Below, piece by piece: positions 1 to 5,740 of a stretch of 6,345 nucleotides of DNA. The DNA is from Propionibacteriaceae bacterium. GTDB lineage: Bacteria > Actinomycetota > Actinomycetes > Propionibacteriales > Propionibacteriaceae. A program made the translations under genes and the position numbers. Under the pieces are notes generated by a model. That model was given only the letters and a program-made list of their open reading frames with translations, was not told the DNA's origin and made no database searches. Location: the NCBI GenBank assembly GCA_031254155.1, contig JAIRVA010000101.1, positions 1 to 6,345 of the forward strand, written 5' to 3'. The first letter of the stretch is position 1; every line of letters begins with the position of its first letter.

Positions 1-1
1 C

Positions 2-379
2 CCCGACACCCTCACCTCCCGCAACAACCTCGCCCACGCCTACCGGGAGGCAGGCGACCTCACCCGCGCCATCCCCCTCTACGAGCAAACCCTCGCCGAC
101 CGGGAACGCGTCCTCGGCCCCGACCACCCCGACACCCTCGCCTCCCGCAACAACCTCGCCTACGCCTACGAATCGGCGGGCGACCTCACCCGCGCCATCC
201 CCCTCTTCGAGCAAACCCTCGCCGACCGGGAGCGGGTCCTCGGCCCCGACCACCCCGACACCCTCACCTCCCGCAACAACCTCGCCCACGCCTACTGGGC
301 GACACGCGACCTCGACCGCGCCATCCCCCTCTACGAACGAGCCCTCACCGACTGCGTACGCGTCCTCGGCAGGAACCAT
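2..379 (+). repeat. Three tandem 126-bp TPR-coding units
   Basis: Units start at 2, 128 and 254. Units 1 and 2 differ at about 11 of 126 bases (about 91% identical at DNA level), including at silent sites, so they were recently duplicated or are homogenised by recombination. Unit 3 is more diverged in its second half. The array probably continues to the left of the window. Confidence 0.85.
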
Positions 380-442
380 CCACTCACACGGACTGTCCGG
401 GACAACTTGCAGGTTGCGCAAACGGAGTACGGCTCGCGGTGA
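2..442 (+). CDS. TPR protein of the kinesin-light-chain type, C-terminal part (5' end outside window)
   Basis: The frame is open from base 2 to the TGA at 440-442 and gives 146 residues. No start is visible, so the gene begins upstream of the window. The protein consists of three 42-residue units (from bases 2, 128 and 254), each with the pattern PDTL-SRNNLA-AY-...-GDL-RAIPL-E--L-D--RVLG-DH, then a short end unit PLTRTVRDNLQVAQTEYGSR. This is the TPR_10/TPR_12 (kinesin light chain-like) signature: two antiparallel helices per unit that stack into a superhelix for protein binding. In actinomycetes such repeats often form the C-terminal part of larger proteins carrying an NB-ARC/STAND ATPase, a CHAT peptidase or another effector domain. 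That N-terminal part is not visible, so the role cannot be stated. The last unit is the most diverged, as is usual at the natural end of such an array, so the C-terminus looks intact. Confidence 0.88.
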   Translation, partial: PDTLTSRNNLAHAYREAGDLTRAIPLYEQTLADRERVLGPDHPDTLASRNNLAYAYESAGDLTRAIPLFEQTLADRERVLGPDHPDTLTSRNNLAHAYWATRDLDRAIPLYERALTDCVRVLGRNHPLTRTVRDNLQVAQTEYGSR

Positions 443-471
443 CACCGACCGGTTGACTCTGGGCCCACCCG

Positions 472-1527
472 GTGGCTGCGGCGGTCCTGACTCTCAACTT
501 CGAGTCGTTGGCGCTGGCGGACGTCGACTCGGCCCAGGCCCTGGACGCCCGCGTCCGGGCCCACGACTTCCCGGCTGGGAAACGGTACGTGTTGCTGGAC
601 GAGGTCCAGCTCGTGCCCCAGTGGGAGCGGGCGGTCAACTCGCTGCGGCTGGACGACCGCTACGATCTCTACCTCACCGGCTCGAACAGCCGGCTGCTCA
701 GCTCAGAACTGGCGTCGCTGCTGTCGCGCCGGTACGTACCCATCGAGGTTTTCCCCTTGTCATTCCGCGAATTTGTCGCGTTTGACGACCGTACGGACTC
801 GTACGCGGCCCAGTTCAACGACTACCTCCGTTTTGGCGGGCTCCCCGGACAGTGCGGCCTGCGCGGCAACGAACGGGTCTGGTCACAAAACGTGGACGCC
901 GTCCTCAACACCATCATCACCAAGGACATCGTGGCCCAGCGGGAGGTCCGCGACGTGGACGCGCTCCTCAAAATCGTCCGCTTCCTCGCCGCCAACGTGG
1001 GCAACCTGCTGACGGCGAAGCGCGTCGCCGACTATCTGGCGAGTACGGGACGCCGGGTCACCAGCGACACGGTCGACAACTACCTGGCGCTCCTCGAAGA
1101 GGCGTACCTCTTCTACCGCGTCAAGCGCGAGGATCTCCGCGGGCGGTCCACCATGAAGACCAACGACAAGTTTTACGTTGTCGATCTGGGTTTCCGGGCG
1201 GTGACGTACGGGCTCGGTACCACCGATCTGGGGAGTCAGCTTGAGAACATTGTGTATTTTGAGTTGCGTCGGCGGTACGAGAAGGTGAGCGTGGGGAAGT
1301 ACGGCGCCGAGGCGGTTGACTTCGTCGCGTACTCCCCCCAGGGACTGGCGTACTTTCAAGTCACGGCGACGATGAACGACGACGCGACCCGCGAGCGGGA
1401 ACTCCGGCCGCTCCGGAGCCTGCGCGACGCCTACCCGAAGACCGTTCTCAGCCTGGACGAGATCCGGACCCCCGACTTCGACGGCATCGCCCACCACAAC
1501 CTCGTCGACTGGCTGCAGCACGGCTGA
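472..1527 (+). CDS. DUF4143-type AAA ATPase, N-terminally truncated (no Walker A); likely remnant
   Basis: The 351-residue product from GTG 472 matches the body of the AAA_14 + DUF4143 ATPase family. A Walker B motif lies at residues 39-44 (YVLLDE), followed by the sensor strand YLTGSNS at 67-73 and SRRYVPIEVFPLSFREF, typical of the family. FGGLP is at 121-125, and a winged-helix-like middle region covers about 160-225. The C-terminal nuclease-like fold has VDFVA at 282-286 and FQV at 295-297. The usual E-x-K lysine of PD-(D/E)xK enzymes is absent, as I recall for this subfamily. Family members begin with about 45-50 more residues carrying the P-loop. Here the frame is closed upstream by TGA 454-456, and the TPR gene ends at 442, so there is no room for it. 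No Shine-Dalgarno sequence precedes GTG 472. The coding frame is otherwise open with normal codon use. I infer an ATPase unable to bind ATP normally, or a pseudogene made by a deletion or recombination joining it to the TPR gene. The cellular role of the family is poorly known. Confidence 0.78.
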   Translation: MAAAVLTLNFESLALADVDSAQALDARVRAHDFPAGKRYVLLDEVQLVPQWERAVNSLRLDDRYDLYLTGSNSRLLSSELASLLSRRYVPIEVFPLSFREFVAFDDRTDSYAAQFNDYLRFGGLPGQCGLRGNERVWSQNVDAVLNTIITKDIVAQREVRDVDALLKIVRFLAANVGNLLTAKRVADYLASTGRRVTSDTVDNYLALLEEAYLFYRVKREDLRGRSTMKTNDKFYVVDLGFRAVTYGLGTTDLGSQLENIVYFELRRRYEKVSVGKYGAEAVDFVAYSPQGLAYFQVTATMNDDATRERELRPLRSLRDAYPKTVLSLDEIRTPDFDGIAHHNLVDWLQHG

Positions 1528-1543
1528 CCACGGCCCCCTGTTT

Positions 1544-1585
1544 CCACAGTGACCCGGATCCACAGTGACCCGGATCCACAGTGAC
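1544..1585. repeat. 16-bp direct tandem repeat, 2.6 copies
   Basis: The unit ccacagtgacccggat occurs at 1544-1559 and 1560-1575 without a mismatch and continues for 10 bases (1576-1585). It starts 16 bp after the ATPase stop codon. Its function is unknown; it could be a simple slippage product or a protein-binding site. Confidence 0.85.
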
Positions 1586-1613
1586 ACTGTCCCCGGGCGC
1601 CCACCGAGTCTGG

Positions 1614-1763
1614 CCCCGACACACCTTCGCACCGGTAGCCCGTTCCGGCCAGTGGCGGGCACGCGTGCGAAATCGTGTCGCCGGAACTGCGGATTTCCCC
1701 GACACGGTTTCACACTGGTAGCCGGATTCCACCGGAAAGGGGTACGGGTGCGAGACGGTGTCA
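1614..1763. repeat. Two 67-bp imperfect palindromic repeats, 83-bp period
   Basis: Copies lie at 1614-1680 and 1697-1763 in the same orientation and match at about 46 of 67 positions without gaps. Each has self-complementary ends. In the first, 1617-1632 pairs with 1665-1680 (13 of 16). In the second, 1700-1715 pairs with 1748-1763 (12 of 16). The shared core on the plus strand is CCCCGACAC...CAC-GGTAGCC. A shortened relative appears to surround the hairpin at 1853-1871. This resembles an intergenic palindromic repeat family or MITE-like element; no transposase is nearby. Confidence 0.6.
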
Positions 1764-1841
1764 CCCGTCCAGGGGGCGGTACCCCCCACCCCCGCCAACA
1801 CGGCGACACTGCACGACACCCCAGTGGAGCAGCGCCCGCGA

Positions 1842-1958
1842 TCAGGGGATTTCTCGCACCACTGGTGCGAGTTTTCCGTCACCCCGGTTCAGGTCCGTGT
1901 CCATGGCGCCGTCGAGGCTCGCCCGTGAGAGCCGAGCAGGGGTGGGCACATCCGTCAT
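1842..1958 (-). CDS. Possible 38-aa small ORF with strong ribosome binding site
   Basis: On the minus strand, ATG at 1958-1956 opens a 38-codon frame ending at TGA 1844-1842. The peptide begins MTDVPTPARLSRASLDGAMD and ends with LAPVVREIP. A very good Shine-Dalgarno sequence, GGAAGGAGG (1976-1968), sits 9 nt upstream. The 3' part of the frame runs through the palindrome at 1853-1871, so the original gene may have been longer and been cut short by that repeat. I do not recognise the peptide. It could be a real small protein, the 5' remnant of a lost gene, or chance. Support rests on the ribosome binding site alone. Confidence 0.3.
   Translation of the reverse strand: MTDVPTPARLSRASLDGAMDTDLNRGDGKLAPVVREIP
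1853..1875 (+). terminator. Perfect hairpin followed by TTTT; candidate terminator or palindromic repeat remnant
   Basis: ctcgcacc (1853-1860) pairs perfectly with ggtgcgag (1864-1871) around the loop ACT and is followed by TTTTCC. The shape fits a rho-independent terminator for plus-strand transcription. It is 325 bp past the truncated ATPase and resembles part of the neighbouring 67-bp repeats, so it may simply be a deleted copy of that family. Confidence 0.4.
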
Positions 1959-2057
1959 GGTTTCGAGCCTCCTTCCGGCCTGACCACGTGGCCGCCAGCC
2001 AACGCATCAAGCCTACGGTCGACCGCCTGCACTTGACTGTTCTCTGACGGATCGCCT

Positions 2058-2124
2058 GCGTGACAACGGGAGTCACCAGTGCGTGAGAGCGGGAATGATC
2101 TCTGCGTAAAAGTGGGAATCGATC
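2058..2124 (+). repeat. Three degenerate 22-23-bp direct repeats upstream of the ATPase gene
   Basis: Copies start at 2058 (TGCGTGACAACGGGAGTCAC), 2081 (TGCGTGAGAGCGGGAATGAT) and 2103 (TGCGTAAAAGTGGGAATCGA). The shared pattern is TGCGTgAnAgcGGGAaT. The spacing of 23 then 22 bp is about two helical turns, so a bound protein would contact one face of the DNA. The last copy ends about 25 bp before the start codon and overlaps the expected promoter, as an operator or iteron-like array would. Confidence 0.6.
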
Positions 2125-2136
2125 CCCATGACAAGC

Positions 2137-2142
2137 TATGAT
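2137..2142 (+). promoter_or_regulatory. Candidate -10 hexamer (TATGAT) for a leaderless ATPase mRNA
   Basis: TATGAT at 2137-2142 is a close match to the TATAAT/TAnnnT consensus. It is followed by exactly 7 nt and then ATG 2150, which places the expected transcript start at the A of the start codon. No Shine-Dalgarno sequence precedes this ATG or the one at 2138. No good TTGACA-like -35 is seen at the usual spacing, so an activator at the upstream direct repeats is possible. Confidence 0.45.
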
Positions 2143-2149
2143 AGTGATC

Positions 2150-3394
2150 ATGGGAGACTATGTACCACGGCTCGTTGATCCGCTCCTGGACGCCCTGTTT
2201 CAGGACCTCCCGGCGCTGGGCATCACGGGCCCCCGGGCGACGGGCAAAACCACGACGGCGGCCCGGCTCGTGAAAGACGTCGTCCATCTCGACGATGAGT
2301 TGGTGGGCGGGCTGTTCGCTGCCAACCCGGACGCCGCTCTCGGCCAGGTCCGTGAGCCCGCGTTACTCGACGAGTGGCAGGCCCAACCCGGCGTCCTCGG
2401 AGCGGTCAAGCGTAGCGTGGACGCGGAGCCCAGACCCGGCCGGTTCATCCTCACCGGTAGCGCCGGCATCGACCTCACGACCCGGCAATGGCCCGCCACC
2501 GGGCGCGTCGTCAATGTACCTTTGTTTGGGCTGACCGTTCGGGAAATCCTGTCCCGGCCGGGGGAGTTGTTCAGCGACCGGCTGGCCGCTGCGAGCCTGG
2601 ACGCCCTCCGCCCGGCGCACGGGCTGACCGACGCCCCGACAATTGTCGACTACATCCGGTGGGCCACCACCGGCGGCTTTCCCGATTCCGTACTCGCCCG
2701 CTCCGACCTCGCCCGCCTTCATTGGCTCGCCGACTATGTCGAGCACCTGCTCCAGCGCGACGTGTTTCTGCTTGACATCCAGCCAGATACCCGTCGGCTG
2801 CGGGCGTACCTGACCGCTCTGGCCACCAACACGGCGAACGTGGTCGAGGCCCAGACCCTGTTCCAGGCGGCTGGCATCAGTCGCAAGACAGCGGCGGCGT
2901 ACGACGACATTCTGCAGCGACTGTACGTTCTTGATCTCGTACCGGCCTGGTGGACGTCACGCCTCAGCCGCCTCACGCAAATCCCGAAACGCCACGTGAT
3001 CGATCCGGCCCTCGTCCCGGCGGTCCTGCGCCTCGACTCCGCGGGGATTCTGCGCAACGCGCGCCTGGTCGGCCAGTTACTGGAGACCTTCGTGGCCGCC
3101 CAGATCCGTAGCGAGCTGGCGGCCAGCCGGACCCGGCCCACGCTGTACCACCTGCGGGAGCAGGCCGGACGCCACGAAGTCGATCTGGTGTTGGAGTATC
3201 CCCTCGGCCAGGTGGCCGGCATCGAGGTCAAGGCGGCGGGTACGGTCGACGAGTCGGACGCCCGGCACCTCCTCTGGCTCCGCGACAAGCTGGGGGATGA
3301 CTTCCTGGGCGGCGTCGTCTTGCACACCGGGCCGGGTTCGACCACGCTGTCCGACCGGGTGTACGCGGCCCCCATCAGTACGATCTGGGCGTAG
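2150..3394 (+). CDS. AAA_14/DUF4143 ATPase, complete
   Basis: The product is 414 residues from ATG 2150 (418 from ATG 2138). Counted from 2138, the domains are: P-loop GPRATGKT at 31-38; Walker B LLDEW at 76-80; sensor ILTGSAG at 104-110; the family segment GGFPDS at 179-184; a helical or winged-helix part around 195-270; and a C-terminal DUF4143 fold with HEVDLVLE at 346-353 and GIEVKAA at 361-367. The last two form a PD-(D/E)xK-like D...ExK pattern, here with its lysine. Such proteins are predicted cytoplasmic ATPases, frequent and often multi-copy in actinomycetes; the exact role is unknown, and a nuclease activity is only suggested by the motif. I chose ATG 2150 because ATG 2138 overlaps the likely -10 box and because MGDYVPRLVD resembles the usual N-terminus as I recall it. 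apeB follows after 28 bp, so co-transcription is possible. The gene differs from the truncated ATPase upstream in its C-terminal motif, so it is a different subfamily rather than a recent duplicate. Confidence 0.9.
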   Translation: MGDYVPRLVDPLLDALFQDLPALGITGPRATGKTTTAARLVKDVVHLDDELVGGLFAANPDAALGQVREPALLDEWQAQPGVLGAVKRSVDAEPRPGRFILTGSAGIDLTTRQWPATGRVVNVPLFGLTVREILSRPGELFSDRLAAASLDALRPAHGLTDAPTIVDYIRWATTGGFPDSVLARSDLARLHWLADYVEHLLQRDVFLLDIQPDTRRLRAYLTALATNTANVVEAQTLFQAAGISRKTAAAYDDILQRLYVLDLVPAWWTSRLSRLTQIPKRHVIDPALVPAVLRLDSAGILRNARLVGQLLETFVAAQIRSELAASRTRPTLYHLREQAGRHEVDLVLEYPLGQVAGIEVKAAGTVDESDARHLLWLRDKLGDDFLGGVVLHTGPGSTTLSDRVYAAPISTIWA

Positions 3395-3422
3395 ACCGGG
3401 TCGTCGTGGGAGACTTAAGGGT

Positions 3423-4658
3423 ATGTCGTTTGTGGATTTTGTCTCGTCGTCGCCCTCGTCCTTCCACGCCGCCCAAGCGGTGGCCCGCCTGCTCGACGCC
3501 GGCGGGTTCACCGAACAGTGCGAGTCGGCGCCGTGGGACGCCACGCCGGGCGGGAAGTACGTCCGGCGCGACGGTGCCATCATCGCGTACCGCCTCCCGG
3601 CCCCGGCCGCGAACTACCGCTTCCGGATCGTCGGTACCCACACGGATTCGCCCGGTTTCAAGCTCAAACCCCACCCGCGCCACACGTCGGCCACCTGGGC
3701 GCAGGCCGGGATGGAGGTGTACGGCGGCCCGCTGCTGAACTCCTGGCTCGACCGCGAGTTCGGGCTGGCGGGCCGGGTCGTGCTACGGTCGGGCGAGGTC
3801 CGGCTGGTCGCCACCCCCGCGTGGCTCCGCATCCCCCAGCTCGCCCCGCACCTCGACCGCAGCGTCAACGAATCGCTCCACCTCGACAAGCAACAGCACC
3901 TCATGCCCGTGTTCGGTTTCGCGGAGGGTACGGATCTGTGGGCGGCGCTCGCCGACGTGGTGGGTGTCGCCCCGGACGACATTCAGGGCCACGACCTGTT
4001 CGCGTACCTCACCCAACCGCCCGAGGTTTTCGGGGTTGACCAGGACTTTCTCGCCTCCGGCCGGCTCGACAACTTGTCGAGCGTCTATCCGGGTACGGTG
4101 GGCCTGCTCGCCGCCGAGCCCGCCGGGGGTGTCATCCCCGTCCTGGCCGCATTCGATCACGAGGAGGTCGGGTCGGCGACGCGCGCGGGGGCGGGCGGGT
4201 CGTTCCTGGAGGAAACGCTCGCGCGGACCCTCGGCGCGCTGGGGGTCGCGGGGGACGCCGCCCACCAGGTCCGGGCGCGCTCGCAGGTCGTCTCCGCCGA
4301 CGCCGGGCAATCGGTCCACCCCAACTACCCGGGCATGTTCGACCCCGACGAGCAGCCCCGGCTCGGCGGCGGGCCGATGTTGAAGGTGAACGCCAGCCAG
4401 CGGTACACGACCGACGCGGCGGGTACGGCGCTGTGGCGCGACGTGTGCGAGCGGGCCGGCATACCGTGCCAGACCTTCGTGTCCAACAACGCCGTGACCT
4501 GCGGCTCGACCATCGGGCCGATCACCGCGACCCGCCTCGGCATTCCGACCGTCGATGTCGGGCTGCCGATCCTCGCCATGCACTCGGCCCGCGAAATGGG
4601 TTCTCTCAAGGACATTGACGCCCTGGGCCGCGCGCTGGGGGTGTTCTTCGCGGGGTAA
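3423..4658 (+). CDS. apeB: M18 family aminopeptidase (aspartyl/leucyl type)
   Basis: The product is 411 residues from ATG 3423, close to the usual 420-430 of bacterial M18 enzymes. It is a cytosolic dizinc aminopeptidase that removes N-terminal residues, often acidic or hydrophobic ones, and forms large (dodecameric) tetrahedral assemblies. All family motifs are present: GTHTDSPGFKLKP with H73 and D75; the IPQLAPHLDRSVNE segment at 137-150; GRLDN with bridging D216; DHEEVGS at 245-251 with catalytic and ligand glutamates E247/E248; SADAGQSVHPNY with D293; and MHSAREMGS with H387. The frame extends upstream to ATG 3297, but that would overlap the ATPase gene and add residues foreign to the family. 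ATG 3423 has GGGAG (3408-3412) 10 nt upstream, and MSFVDFVSSSPSSFHA is a typical M18 start. It lies 28 bp after the ATPase and converges with the LytR_C gene (39-bp gap). Confidence 0.96.
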   Translation: MSFVDFVSSSPSSFHAAQAVARLLDAGGFTEQCESAPWDATPGGKYVRRDGAIIAYRLPAPAANYRFRIVGTHTDSPGFKLKPHPRHTSATWAQAGMEVYGGPLLNSWLDREFGLAGRVVLRSGEVRLVATPAWLRIPQLAPHLDRSVNESLHLDKQQHLMPVFGFAEGTDLWAALADVVGVAPDDIQGHDLFAYLTQPPEVFGVDQDFLASGRLDNLSSVYPGTVGLLAAEPAGGVIPVLAAFDHEEVGSATRAGAGGSFLEETLARTLGALGVAGDAAHQVRARSQVVSADAGQSVHPNYPGMFDPDEQPRLGGGPMLKVNASQRYTTDAAGTALWRDVCERAGIPCQTFVSNNAVTCGSTIGPITATRLGIPTVDVGLPILAMHSAREMGSLKDIDALGRALGVFFAG

Positions 4659-4697
4659 CCGCGGGGGCAAGTACGCGGGTAGGCCGGGTACCTGTAC

Positions 4698-5267
4698 CTA
4701 CGTCGGCTGGCCTGCGGGCTGGGTACCTTCGGGCGGTACGGCGGGGGTCGGCGTCGCCGTGGGAGTGGGGGCCGGCAGGCACACCGTACCGGAGGGGATC
4801 TGGATGCTCGCCGGGGGCTCGGCCACCATGCCGCCGGCCTCGACGTAACTGTTGCCGAGGACGACGTCGACGGTGTGATCCGGGCGGGCATCGGCCTGGA
4901 TCTCGGGGTTCGTGAACCGGGCGGCCACCAACTGTACCTCCGGGTTGTCCGCCGCCGCCCCGATGATCAGGATCGACCCGACCTTAGTGGTGCTGTTGCC
5001 GACCTTGCCGACGACGAACCCGCCCGAGTGCAGCGTGTCGGCCACCCGGCCGGCCAGCCCCCGCAGGCTGCCGCCGTTGTACACGTTGACGGTCACGTCA
5101 GCCGTTGTCAGCTCGGTCATGGGCTGGGTAACACAGGCCTGTGGCGTCGGTCCGGGTACCGTCGCGGTCACCTCTTTGTACCCCCACCACACGCCGTAGC
5201 ATAACGCCCCGAGCAAGATGAGCAGCGTGATCGGGGTCGACACCATCCTCAGGACTTTCCGTACCAC
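4698..5267 (-). CDS. LytR C-terminal domain (LytR_C) membrane-anchored protein
   Basis: The product is 189 residues. Residues 1-10 are basic, and 11-30 (TPITLLILLGALCYGVWWGY) form one membrane segment, so the rest should lie outside the membrane. Residues about 57-142 match the LytR_C fold: VTVNVYNGGSLRGLAGRVAD, then a GGFVVGKVGN turn and the end strand TVDVVLGNSY. The tail from about 165 is rich in Pro and Thr (PAPTPTATPTPAVPP), like a disordered cell-wall-facing linker. C45 and C163 could form a disulfide. There is no LytR-Cps2A-Psr catalytic domain, so this is a stand-alone LytR_C protein, common in actinobacteria. A cell-envelope role is inferred; the biochemical function is unknown. The start is GTG 5267: AGGAGG at 5277-5272 is 4 nt away, and the next candidate, ATG at codon 8, is too far from it. 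It lies 71 bp downstream of the VapB-like gene on the same strand. Confidence 0.88.
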   Translation of the reverse strand: MVRKVLRMVSTPITLLILLGALCYGVWWGYKEVTATVPGPTPQACVTQPMTELTTADVTVNVYNGGSLRGLAGRVADTLHSGGFVVGKVGNSTTKVGSILIIGAAADNPEVQLVAARFTNPEIQADARPDHTVDVVLGNSYVEAGGMVAEPPASIQIPSGTVCLPAPTPTATPTPAVPPEGTQPAGQPT

Positions 5268-5271
5268 TTGA

Positions 5272-5277
5272 CCTCCT
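5272..5277 (-). promoter_or_regulatory. Ribosome binding site AGGAGG of the LytR_C gene
   Basis: On the minus strand the sequence reads AGGAGG, then TCAA, then GTG (5267). The perfect anti-16S match with a short 4-nt spacer decides the GTG start. An ATG at 5280 just before it opens a different frame and is not the start. Confidence 0.7.
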
Positions 5278-5338
5278 CATAAACGACTAATCCCGGCCAG
5301 GTGCGGCCGTCTAGCGCTTCACGAGCCACCGACTCAGC

Positions 5339-5647
5339 CTACTGGATTCCGAGCGCCGACAGTTCCAGGACGCGGGCGTGAATGCTTGTCCGACCCTGTA
5401 ACGCGGCGCGGAGAGTCCGCTGCAGCCCGTCCTCTAGGTACATTTCTCCCCGCCACGCCACCACGTGCGGGAACAGGTCGCCGAACAGCGTCGAGTCCTC
5501 GGCGAGCAGGGTCCGCAGGTCGAGTGTGCTCCGCGTCGTGATGAGTTGGTCGAACCGGACCTCCTGTGGCTCGATCTGCGCCCAGTCCTTGAGGCTCATG
5601 CCATGCGCCGGGTACGGTCGGTCGTCGCCCACGTACTTAAAGATCAC
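5339..5647 (-). CDS. Small conserved actinobacterial protein, VapB-antitoxin-like annotation
   Basis: The product is 102 residues from GTG 5647: MIFKYVGDDRPYPAHG, then the segment around residues 32-62 (FDQLITTRSTLDLRTLLAED, then STLFGDLFPHVV) and YLEDGLQRTLRAALQ at 70-84, ending HARVLEL. I recognise it as the short protein that accompanies stand-alone LytR_C genes in Streptomyces and relatives, which databases often label a type II toxin-antitoxin VapB family antitoxin. No VapC-like PIN toxin is present in the window, and I see no clear AbrB or ribbon-helix-helix DNA-binding signature, so the antitoxin label is doubtful. No Shine-Dalgarno sequence precedes the GTG, and a -10-like TATGCT lies 6 nt upstream, which fits a leaderless mRNA. 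It probably leads an operon with the LytR_C gene. Confidence 0.82.
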   Translation of the reverse strand: MIFKYVGDDRPYPAHGMSLKDWAQIEPQEVRFDQLITTRSTLDLRTLLAEDSTLFGDLFPHVVAWRGEMYLEDGLQRTLRAALQGRTSIHARVLELSALGIQ

Positions 5648-5653
5648 AGTACG

Positions 5654-5659
5654 AGCATA
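5654..5659 (-). promoter_or_regulatory. Candidate -10 hexamer (TATGCT) for the VapB-like/LytR_C operon
   Basis: Reading the minus strand, TATGCT (5659-5654) is followed by 6 nt and then GTG 5647. A transcript start 7 nt after the hexamer would fall on the G of GTG, giving a leaderless mRNA like that proposed for the ATPase at 2150. No convincing -35 is seen. Confidence 0.4.
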
Positions 5660-5704
5660 GCGACCGGACGTACTCCCCGCTTGCCACCCCGCCCCGCTGA
5701 CGCC

Positions 5705-5740
5705 CCGCTGCCATCTCCGCTGCCATCTCCGCTGCCATCA
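5705..5740. repeat. Three tandem 12-bp units
   Basis: ccgctgccatct occurs at 5705-5716, 5717-5728 and 5729-5740, with a single change (final t to a) in the third copy. It directly abuts the 147-bp palindrome and looks like a slippage product. Confidence 0.85.

Larger units (their letters stand above)
1528..2149. other. Repeat-rich intergenic region between the two ATPase genes
   Basis: These 622 bp lack a convincing long gene on either strand; the long open frames here have no recognisable protein signature and run through palindromic repeats. From left to right the region holds a 16-bp tandem repeat, two imperfect 67-bp palindromes, a perfect short hairpin with a T-run, a possible short minus-strand ORF, and three 22-23-bp direct repeats next to the start of the downstream ATPase gene. 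Confidence 0.7.

Noticed and set aside
883..1809. 308-codon minus-strand open frame
   Set aside because: It is antisense to the truncated ATPase and extends through palindromic repeats. Its Arg/Gly/Pro-rich sequence has no family signature; it is a shadow frame of GC-rich coding DNA.
1614..1885. CRISPR array
   Set aside because: The repeats are few, diverged and palindromic over their whole length, without uniform unique spacers or cas genes.
1448..2047. Several 100-160-codon frames on both strands in the spacer
   Set aside because: They run through repeats, overlap one another, and lack recognisable motifs and start signals.
2138..2149. ATG 2138 as the start of the intact ATPase
   Set aside because: It overlaps the likely -10 hexamer and has no ribosome binding site; the first four residues it would add look unlike the family. 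It cannot be fully excluded.
3297..3422. Upstream ATG extension of the M18 aminopeptidase
   Set aside because: It would overlap the end of the ATPase gene and add 42 Arg/Pro-rich residues foreign to the family; ATG 3423 gives the normal N-terminus.
4659..4700. Bidirectional terminator between the converging apeB and LytR_C genes
   Set aside because: The only perfect stem (ggtac/gtacc at 4687-4698) has 5 pairs and a 2-nt loop, with no T-run; too weak to call.
5098..5280. 60-codon minus-strand frame starting at the ATG just before the LytR_C ribosome binding site
   Set aside because: It is out of frame with, and fully covered by, the well-supported LytR_C gene; its ATG contains part of the Shine-Dalgarno region.
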